DNA of 17,731 nt, from NCBI GenBank assembly GCA_023459915.1, contig JAEWSN010000225.1, forward strand, positions 1 through 17,731. Reading direction: 5' to 3'. Positions 5,975-13,200 of the stretch are shown in pieces (position 1 is the first letter of the stretch; each line of letters opens with the position of its first letter). The notes below the pieces were generated by a model that searched no databases, was not told the DNA's origin, and saw only the letters and a program-made list of their open reading frames with translations. A program made the translations under genes and the position numbers. Origin of the DNA: Bacillota bacterium (GTDB lineage Bacteria > Bacillota > Clostridia > DSM-8532).

Positions 5975-8483
5975 GCGCACAGAAGCGGAAACAGGCGCGA
6001 CCGACAACCAGTCGCGGCAGCCGTCAGGCGTGCTGCGCCGGCTGGCGCGCGGGCGCGATGGGAAAAAGGCGGGTCACGCGGCGGAGGGCAAGCAACAGAA
6101 ATCGCCGGCCACCGGAGAAAAGCACCGGGAGACCGGCAAGATCAAGCGGGTGTTCCGGCGCAGCGGGGTTCGGCGCGGATTGTTTTTTGCCGCGGCCATT
6201 GCGGCGGTTTTTCTTGCGGTGCTCCATGGCGCCACGCCGGAGCGTTACAAATTGTCCATCGGGGACATTTCCGCGTACGACATCACCGCGCCGCGTGACA
6301 TCGTCAATGTCATCCGCACAGAGGAACTGGCCCGTGAACGGGCACAAGCCCTGGACCCCGTCATCATCGAGGACGACCGGGCCAACATCGACATGCTCAA
6401 TCGCGCCCACACCTTGAGCGAGTCGCTCCTGGACACCGCGTTGGCGGTTCGGACACGGGCGGAGCTCGAGGCGGTGCAGGAACCGGGCGAGGGATATCAC
6501 ACCGCGCTGTTCCGGGCGGAGTCCCTGACCCTGTACTCAAGCCTGCTGACGGAGCTTTCCGATGGGGAGCTGGCCGAGGTGGCCAGTGAGGACGGACTTC
6601 GTCAGCTGTCCCACCTCAAGGTGGTGCTGACGGATCGGGTGCTGGCCGAGTTGTTCCGCGGGCAAATCACCCAGCAGAACCTGGGCATGGAGTTGGCACG
6701 GGGACAGCAGCTGATGACCGATGCCGTGTCCGAGCGTCCCTGGTCCGTCATCGGGAACGCGTTGCTCACACGCGTGCTGCAGCCGAACAGCCGCATCGAT
6801 CAGGAGGCGACCGAGGCGCAGCAGCAGTTGTTCATGGAAACCTGGCAAAAGGAGAATCCGGTTGTCATCAGCAAGGATGAGCGGATTCTGAACAAGGATG
6901 ATGTGGTGACGGCCGACAAATGGCAGGTGCTCAAGGAACTCAATTTCATTGAGGACGAGGGCGGCACGGACATGGGGCTGCAGCTGTCGCTGCTGCTTTT
7001 GGTCGGGGCGCTGGCCGCCGTGACGGTGCTGTTCATCCACCGGTTCCAGCCGGCGCTGTACGCCAGTCCCAACCTGGTGGCCCTGACCAGCCTGGTTGTC
7101 ATCCTGGTGGCGGTCATGGCCTGGCTGGTCAGCGAGTTTCTGGGGATGTACGCATCCCTGCTGCTGCCCATTTTTGTGGCGCCGGTGCTGCTGGCCATGC
7201 TGGCGGGGCTCGAAACGGCGATCATCGTCAATGCCGTGCTCTCGTTTGCGTTCATGGTGCTGTTTGGTGGAGATGCCACCTTTGGCATGATGTCCTTTGT
7301 CGGCGGATCCATCGCCGCGTTCCTGACCCATCAGGCCAGCCAGCGGCGGCGCGTGTCCATGTCGGGGCTGCTCATCGGACTGGTGAACGTGTTGGTGGTG
7401 GGCGCGATGGGCCTGATGGACAAAAAGGGACTGGAGAGCCTGTTCAACGAGTGCGGTCTCGCATTCATCAACGGCATCCTGTCCATGATTCTGGCCATCG
7501 GGCTGTTGCCGTTTTTCGAGAGCGTGTTCAATGTCATCACGCCATTCAAGCTCCTCGAGCTGGCGGATCCCAACCATCCCCTCACCAAGCGCCTGTTGAT
7601 AGAGGCGCCCGGCACCTATCACCACAGCCTGATGGTGGGCAACCTGGCGGAAGCCGCCATCCGGGCCATTGGCGGCAACGCCCTGCTGGCAAGAGTGGGC
7701 GCGTATTTCCATGATATCGGCAAGCTCAAGCGGCCCAATTTCTTCAAGGAGAACCAGTTGGCGGACAACCCGCATGAACGGCTCACCCCCAATCTGTCCA
7801 CCCTGGTGATCACCTCCCATCCACGGGACGGGGATGAACTGGCGCAGAAGTATCGGCTGCCCCAGGCCATCCGGGACATCATCCGCCAGCACCACGGCAC
7901 CACGCTGGTGGCGTATTTCTACCACAAGGCCCTGCAGGCCGACAAGGAAAACCCCGTGGATCCCGCCAGCTTCCGGTATGAGGGCCCTGTACCCGATTCC
8001 CGGGAATCCGCGGTGGTCCTGCTGGCCGATTCCATTGAGGCGGCGGTCCGCTCGCTTCAGGAGAAGACGCGCGGAAAAATCGAGGGGCTGGTACGCAAGA
8101 TTATCCGGGACAAGCTCGATGATGGCCAGTTGGACCGGTGCGACCTGACCCTTCGCGATTTGAGCCTCATTGCGGACAGCTTCCTGCAGGTGCTGGGGGG
8201 CGCGTTCCACGAGCGGCCGGAGTATCCGGAAATCGCGAAACGGGCGCCGCTGTCCGAGGTCGACAATCAGCTGTACAATGTCACGCAAACGCCCTCCGCG
8301 CCGGAAACGTCACTCGAAAAAAAGGCGGAAGTGTCCGCTGGGAACGGGACGGAAGCGTCATCTGGGAAAGAGACGAAAGTGTCCCCTGAGAAAGGGATGG
8401 CACCGGCATCAGGGGAAAGTGGCGGCGGGCATGCGACGGCATCCTCCCAGTCCGTGACATTCCCAGACGAAACGGATTCGTGA
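5967..8483 (+). CDS. pgpH: 7TM-HD phosphodiesterase, PgpH/YqfF type
   Basis: PgpH-type proteins are membrane-bound HD phosphodiesterases; characterised Bacillota members hydrolyse cyclic di-AMP. This 838-residue protein starts with about 70 basic, probably disordered cytoplasmic residues, then a membrane helix (about 71-88). The extracellular 7TMR-HDED domain follows, then a block of about seven membrane helices (about 336-530). The cytoplasmic HD domain has H552-H553 (TYHHSLMVGNLAE) and H582-D583 (FHDIGKLKRPNFF), then SHPRDG and IRQHHGT. The start at 5967 has a GGGGAGGGGGA site 7 bases upstream and overlaps the end of phoH by 8 bp; the frame stays open to 5844 but that part lies inside phoH. 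The C-terminus carries an extra tail of about 70 residues made largely of five 8-residue repeats, absent from typical relatives. The substrate is inferred. Confidence 0.93.
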   Translation: MRRRTEAETGATDNQSRQPSGVLRRLARGRDGKKAGHAAEGKQQKSPATGEKHRETGKIKRVFRRSGVRRGLFFAAAIAAVFLAVLHGATPERYKLSIGDISAYDITAPRDIVNVIRTEELARERAQALDPVIIEDDRANIDMLNRAHTLSESLLDTALAVRTRAELEAVQEPGEGYHTALFRAESLTLYSSLLTELSDGELAEVASEDGLRQLSHLKVVLTDRVLAELFRGQITQQNLGMELARGQQLMTDAVSERPWSVIGNALLTRVLQPNSRIDQEATEAQQQLFMETWQKENPVVISKDERILNKDDVVTADKWQVLKELNFIEDEGGTDMGLQLSLLLLVGALAAVTVLFIHRFQPALYASPNLVALTSLVVILVAVMAWLVSEFLGMYASLLLPIFVAPVLLAMLAGLETAIIVNAVLSFAFMVLFGGDATFGMMSFVGGSIAAFLTHQASQRRRVSMSGLLIGLVNVLVVGAMGLMDKKGLESLFNECGLAFINGILSMILAIGLLPFFESVFNVITPFKLLELADPNHPLTKRLLIEAPGTYHHSLMVGNLAEAAIRAIGGNALLARVGAYFHDIGKLKRPNFFKENQLADNPHERLTPNLSTLVITSHPRDGDELAQKYRLPQAIRDIIRQHHGTTLVAYFYHKALQADKENPVDPASFRYEGPVPDSRESAVVLLADSIEAAVRSLQEKTRGKIEGLVRKIIRDKLDDGQLDRCDLTLRDLSLIADSFLQVLGGAFHERPEYPEIAKRAPLSEVDNQLYNVTQTPSAPETSLEKKAEVSAGNGTEASSGKETKVSPEKGMAPASGESGGGHATASSQSVTFPDETDS
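8304..8423 (+). repeat. Five-copy 24-bp tandem repeat in the 3' end of the 7TM-HD gene
   Basis: Five in-frame 24-bp units begin at 8304, 8328, 8352, 8376 and 8400. They encode ETSLEKKA, EVSAGNGT, EASSGKET, KVSPEKGM and APASGESG, with a nearly constant Ser at the third position and usually Lys or Asn at the sixth. The second to fourth copies are most alike at the DNA level (a GTGTC or GCGTC core followed by CTGGGAA or CTGAGAA). All three forward frames stay open through much of the region, fitting a repeat captured by or expanded inside a gene end. Confidence 0.75.
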
Positions 8484-8505
8484 GGCTGCAGGCGAGGGAG
8501 GCATC

Positions 8506-9054
8506 ATGGAGAGGGAGAACACGCATATGGCCAATTCGGCGGGCGGCCCCGCATTGATGGTGACGGTGGAGAACCGCCAGCGCACATTGCCGGTGACAGC
8601 GGAGACCCGGGTGCTGCTTGAACGGGTGGCACAGGCTTGCGGGGAACGGGAGCTGTTTCCGCATCCCGCGCAGGCACATGTCCAGCTGGTGGGAAACCGG
8701 CGGATTCGCCAGCTGAACAAGGCCCACCGCGGGAAGGACGCGACAACCGACGTGTTGAGCTTCCCAACCCTGCAATATGCGGGCGCGACGCCATTGCTGC
8801 AGCCCGGGGATCTCGATCCGGCGTCCGGCCGGGTGTTCCTGGGGGACATCGTCATCTGCATGCCACGCATGAGGGAACAGGCACAGGCCTATGGCCACAC
8901 ACAGGCACGGGAGCTGGCCTTCCTGCTGGCGCATGGCCTGCTGCATCTGTTGGGGTTCGATCATGAGACGGCGGCGGAGGCGGCGCAAATGTTTGCCCTG
9001 CAGGAGGAGATCCTCTTGGCATTGGGGCTCGCGCGCGGGGAGGAACGGCCATGA
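8506..9054 (+). CDS. ybeY: Endoribonuclease YbeY (rRNA maturation factor)
   Basis: YbeY is a zinc-dependent endoribonuclease involved in 16S rRNA 3'-end maturation and ribosome quality control. The hallmark metal site HGLLHLLGFDH is present, with H143, H147 and H153. Earlier blocks are LNKAHRGKDATTDVLSFP and LGDIVICMPRMREQAQAYGH. The length of 182 residues is a little above the typical 150-165, because of an N-terminal extension and a short insertion near residues 87-105. The ATG at 8506 has GGAGG four bases upstream; an in-frame ATG at 8527 is an alternative that would drop seven residues. The stop overlaps dgkA by four bases (ATGA). The position between the 7TM-HD gene and dgkA is the usual Bacillota order, which supports the call. 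Confidence 0.95.
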   Translation: MERENTHMANSAGGPALMVTVENRQRTLPVTAETRVLLERVAQACGERELFPHPAQAHVQLVGNRRIRQLNKAHRGKDATTDVLSFPTLQYAGATPLLQPGDLDPASGRVFLGDIVICMPRMREQAQAYGHTQARELAFLLAHGLLHLLGFDHETAAEAAQMFALQEEILLALGLARGEERP

Positions 9055-9422
9055 AGAACCGCAGCTTGCGCGAAAGCTTTGCCAATGCCCTGGCCGGAAT
9101 CAGGGACGCGTTCCGGGAGGAACGGAATGTCAGGGTTCATATCGGGGCCGTGGTGGTGGTCATGCTGACCGGTGTGCTGCTGGAGATCGATCCCCTGCGG
9201 TGGGCCCTGCTGGCCCTGGCCTGCGGGATTGTGCTGGCCGCGGAGCTGTTCAACACGGCAGTGGAACGGGCGGTGGACATGATCACCCGCGAGCGCAGTG
9301 AAGCCGCGCGGCGGGTCAAGGATTTGGCCGCGGGCGCGGTGTTTGTCACGGCCCTGTTTGCAGCCCTGTGCGGCGTCGCCGTCCTGGCCGGGCCGCTCCT
9401 GGCGTGGCTGGGGTTGCCATGA
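9051..9422 (+). CDS. dgkA: Diacylglycerol/undecaprenol kinase, DgkA family
   Basis: This is a small integral membrane lipid kinase of 123 residues. Gram-positive members mainly phosphorylate undecaprenol, feeding the lipid carrier pool for cell-wall synthesis. Three membrane segments are visible (about residues 29-46, 50-66 and 95-118). The active-site signature AAELFNTAVERAVD (residues 63-76, with E65, N68 and E72) is followed by KDLAAGAV (90-97). The N-terminal amphipathic stretch SFANALAGIRDAFREERNVRVH is typical. GGGAGGAA inside the end of ybeY supplies the ribosome binding site, and the start overlaps the ybeY stop by four bases. In many Bacillota cdd and era come next; here an M50 protease gene follows instead. 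Confidence in the family is high; the choice of undecaprenol over diacylglycerol is inferred. Confidence 0.92.
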   Translation: MKNRSLRESFANALAGIRDAFREERNVRVHIGAVVVVMLTGVLLEIDPLRWALLALACGIVLAAELFNTAVERAVDMITRERSEAARRVKDLAAGAVFVTALFAALCGVAVLAGPLLAWLGLP

Positions 9423-9457
9423 CACGGTTGACAGCAAGGGCACACTGAAAGGATAAC

Positions 9458-10150
9458 ATGGATAGGAACAAGGTATTTGAACTGTTGTACATCACGGCCA
9501 TTCTGCTGCTGGCCCTGCCGCTGCACGAATTCGCCCATGCATGGGTGGCGCACCGGTTTGGGGACAACACGGCAAAGGATCAGGGCCGGCTGTCCCTCAA
9601 TCCGTTCCGGCATCTGGATCCCCTGGGTTCCCTGATGATGTATGTGGCCCATTTTGGCTGGGCAAAGCCTGTGCCGGTGGACGCGCGCAATTTCAGGCAC
9701 AAGCGGTTGGGCATGCTGCTGGTCGCGCTGGCCGGTCCGTTCTCCAACCTGTTGCTGGCCTTTGTTTCCATGATGGTCATCGGCTTGCTCACGAAGCTGA
9801 CCATGACCGGCATCATCACAGAAGGCGCCGGGTGGGGCACCACGGTGCTGTACAGCGCGTTCGACCTGCTGGGCATGCTGGTGCAGATCAACATCCTGCT
9901 GGCCATCTTCAACATGCTGCCGGTGCCGCCGTTGGACGGATCCCGGGTGCTTTCCTCCTTTCTTCCGGACAAATGGATGATCAAGCTCGCGTCCATGGAA
10001 CGGTGGATTGGGCTTGCCTTCCTGCTGATCGTCATTGTGCTGCCGCGTCTCACGGGAAACGCAAGCATTGTGGGCCAAATCATCGGCGCCGTTTCCGTGC
10101 CGGTCATCAATGTCATGGCATCCATCGCCACCGCGATTTTTGGCTTGTAA
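9458..10150 (+). CDS. Site-2 protease family (M50) membrane metalloprotease
   Basis: The protein is a 230-residue polytopic membrane protein of the site-2 protease superfamily, zinc enzymes that cut inside or beside membranes. The zinc-binding HEFAH (H23, E24, H27) lies in the first helix, and the third ligand is D160 in NMLPVPPLDGSRVL. The block GDNTAKDQGRLSLNPFRHLDPLGSLMM is characteristic of the compact group without PDZ or CBS domains, common in Bacillota and often of unknown substrate. At least five hydrophobic segments are visible. An AAAGGAT site precedes the ATG by a few bases, and the gap from dgkA is 35 bases, so it probably belongs to the same transcript. It ends immediately before the first palindromic repeat. 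The family is firm; no substrate can be named. Confidence 0.9.
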   Translation: MDRNKVFELLYITAILLLALPLHEFAHAWVAHRFGDNTAKDQGRLSLNPFRHLDPLGSLMMYVAHFGWAKPVPVDARNFRHKRLGMLLVALAGPFSNLLLAFVSMMVIGLLTKLTMTGIITEGAGWGTTVLYSAFDLLGMLVQINILLAIFNMLPVPPLDGSRVLSSFLPDKWMIKLASMERWIGLAFLLIVIVLPRLTGNASIVGQIIGAVSVPVINVMASIATAIFGL

Positions 10151-10165
10151 TGGGGTCAGACCCCA
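10151..10165. repeat. TGGGGTCAGACCCCA palindrome, copy 1 before lhr
   Basis: This is a perfect 7+1+7 palindrome beginning right after the stop codon of the M50 protease gene. It is identical to the copy at 10179-10193, and the shared core extends to 18 bases (ATGGGGTCAGACCCCATG). It can form its own hairpin or pair with the second copy. Confidence 0.85.
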
Positions 10166-10178
10166 TGCAAACGCCAGA

Positions 10179-10193
10179 TGGGGTCAGACCCCA
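10179..10193. repeat. TGGGGTCAGACCCCA palindrome, copy 2 before lhr
   Basis: This second identical copy starts 28 bases after the first, with 13 bases between them. It ends 19 bases before the lhr ribosome binding site (GGAGG at 10213-10217). The two copies occupy most of the 74-base gap between the protease gene and lhr, and no promoter consensus is obvious there. Confidence 0.85.
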
Positions 10194-10224
10194 TGATTGA
10201 ACCCGCTTCCCCGGAGGTATCCGC

Positions 10225-13200
10225 ATGCGAATTGCAGATGGACTTGAGGGATTTCATCCGGCCGTGGCACACTGGTTTCGCACCCGCATCGGCGTGCCCT
10301 CGGCGCCCCAGCGGGAAGCCTGGCCGCATATCACGGCGGGCCGCAGTGTGCTGGTCACCGCGCCCACCGGCGCGGGCAAGACCCTGGCCGCTTTTTTGGT
10401 CGCGCTCGACCAGCTGATCCGGGAAGGCCTGGACGGGCCGCTGCCGGATGAACTGCAGGTGCTGTATGTGTCGCCGCTCAAGGCGTTGAACAATGACATC
10501 AACCGGAATCTGGCGCAGCCGTTGTCCGAGATTCGCGCCATTTGCGAAGATTGGCACATGCCGTTCCCGGTCATCCGCAAGGCGGTCCGCACCGGGGACA
10601 CCCCGTCGTCCGAACGGCAGGCCATGCTCCGGAAGCCGCCGCACATCCTCATCACCACACCGGAATCGCTCTATCTGCTGCTGACCTCCCCCAAGGCCTC
10701 CGCATTGCTCACCACGGTCAGAACCGTGATTGTGGACGAGATTCATGCGGTGCTTGGCTCGAAGCGCGGCGCGCATCTTGCCCTGTCCCTGGCGCGACTG
10801 GCGCACATGGCTCCCCCGGCGCTGGTCCGCATCGGCCTGACGGCCACCGTGCGGCCCGTTGATGTGGCCTCGCGGTTTTTGGGCGGATACAATGACGCCG
10901 GAATGCCAAACCCGGTGACCTTGGTGGCTCCTGTGCTGCAAAAATGGAAGGATCTCCGGATTGAAATGCCGGTGGAGGATTTCCGTTCCCTTGAAACAGG
11001 CAGTGTCTGGCCGGAAGTGTACGATACGGTGGCCAGGCTGGTGAAGGCCCATACCGCCACCATTGTTTTCGTGAACAACCGGGCCACCGCCGAACGCATC
11101 GCGGCCAACGTCAACGATGTCACGGGAGAGGAAACCTGTGTGCCGCACCATGGATCGCTTTCCAAGGAACGGCGCCGGCAGATTGAGGAACGGTTCAAGG
11201 AAGGCGACCTGCGCTGCATGGTGGCGACGGCGACGCTGGAGCTCGGCATTGATGTGGGACAGGTGGACCTGATGATTCAAATCAGCGCCCCCATCACCAT
11301 CGCCGGGGGACTGCAGCGGCTGGGGCGGGCGGGACATCGGCTGGACGCCGTCAGCCGCGGGCGCGTCATTCCCAAGACGCGGGGTGATCTGTTCAAAAGC
11401 CTGTATGTGTCCCGGGAAATGCTGAACGGGCGCATCGAGGCCACACGCCTGCCGCGCGAACCGCTGGACGTGCTGGCCCAGCATGTCGTGTCCATGAGCT
11501 GTACGGCCTCATGGTCCGAGGAGGCATTGATGGGCCTGCTGCGTCACGCCGCCTCGTACAAGGATCTGCGCCTGCGCGACTTGCGGCGGGTGTTGTCCAT
11601 GCTGGCGGGCGACGATGAACACCGCGAGGACATCCCGGCCAAGCCCAGAATTGCCTGGGACCGCGTGAAGGGAACCCTCGAGGGCACTCCGTACAGCCGC
11701 ATGCTCGCCATCAGCGCGGGCGGCACCATTCCCGACCGGGGGCTGTTTCCGGTGGTGCTTGCCGATGGCGGCACCCGGCTCGGTGAGCTGGATGAGGAGT
11801 ATGTGTTCGAATCCCGTCCGGGCGATGTGTTCATGCTGGGCAACGCGCCATGGCGCATGGAGCGGATCGACAGGGATCGCGTGGTGGTTTCTCCGGCCGC
11901 ATCCACGCATGGCGCGGAGACCCCCTTCTGGCGCGGCGACGGGTTGGGCATGCCCCTGGAGCAGGGCTTGCGGTATGGGCAGTTCGTTCGGGAGATGGAG
12001 GCGCGTCTGCTTGCCGGAACACTGCCCCAGGCGCTTGCGGAGGAGGGACTGCTCGACGACCGGGGCATTGCCAACCTCCTGCAGTATCTGTCGGATCAGC
12101 GCGAGGCGACGGATGTCCTGCCGACCGACCGGCAGATTGTCATGGAAACCGTGGCCGATGGCGCGGCCGGCGTGACGGTGATCTTGCACGCGCTGTTCGG
12201 GGGAAGGGTGAACGCCACCCTGGAAACGCTGCTGCGCCATGTGATGGAGAACACGCTGAAGCTGCGTGTTTACACCACCCACACCGACGAGCTGATTCTG
12301 CTGTATCTGTATGGCGTGCCCGATGAGGTGCCGCCGTTTTTCTCCCTGCTCTCTCCCGACGAGGTGGAGCAGACCCTGTTGCGCATCCTGCCGTCCTCCT
12401 CGCGCTTTTCCATCACCTTCCGGTACAACGCCTATCGCGCGCTGATGATGGGCACCCGCAAGCACGGAGCCCGCCTGCCGCTGTGGATCCAACGGCTGCG
12501 ATCCGTGGAGGCCCTGGAGCAGGCCATCCGCTCCACCGATCATCCCCTGCTGGTGGAAACCATGCGTGAATGCATGGAGGACGCGTTCGATCTGCGCGGA
12601 ACCGCCCAGGTGATTCGGGATCTGCAGGACGGCACGATCACGGTGCATCCGGTGCAGTCCTGGTACCCCTCCCCGTTTGCGGCCGAGGTGATGCTGCGGT
12701 TCGAGGGGGATCTGGTGTACGAGCCCGCGGCGCCGCATCCGGGCGGCATCACCAAACCGGTGGTGTCGGGCATGGATGCGCTGCATCTGGAGGATCCGAT
12801 TGCCCTGCCGGTTCCGGATGCGGAAACGGTGCGGCGGGTGGTGGCCGATCAGGACCCCTTCCCGCGGTTTCTTCAAGCACAAACCGAACAGGAGGTGCAC
12901 GCGCTGCTGCTGATGTACGGGGATTTGGCGTGGGACATTCCGGCGGACACGACGGATGCGGCGTCGCAGCGGTTGTGGACGCATCTGCAAAGCCTGTTGG
13001 CGCAGGAACGGGTGCGCAGAACGGCCACGCCGTGTGTCCGCTGGTTTGCACGCGAGGAGGAAGCCCTGTACATGGCCGCGGCGGGGGACGCCTTGCCCGG
13101 CGGACAGGCATCGGGCCTGTGGACTCGGGAAGAGGCCATTGCCAGGGTGTTGCGGCGTCATGCCCGTTTCTCGGGGCCGTTTGCGGAAGCGGATGTGCGG

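Noticed and set aside
3845..6007. A 720-codon open frame on the minus strand across the DUF881 and phoH genes
   Set aside because: It runs antisense through three well-recognised genes and has His- and Gln-rich composition with no domain; it is a mirror of the real codon use.
6537..8288. A 583-codon minus-strand open frame opposite the 7TM-HD gene
   Set aside because: Its His-, Gln- and Gly-rich composition and full antisense position mark it as a shadow of the real gene.
9428..9457. TTGACA followed 18 bases later by GATAAC, a possible promoter for the M50 protease gene
   Set aside because: The -10 would touch the ATG at 9458, so the transcript would start inside the gene and lack its own start codon. 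The gene is better explained by readthrough from dgkA.
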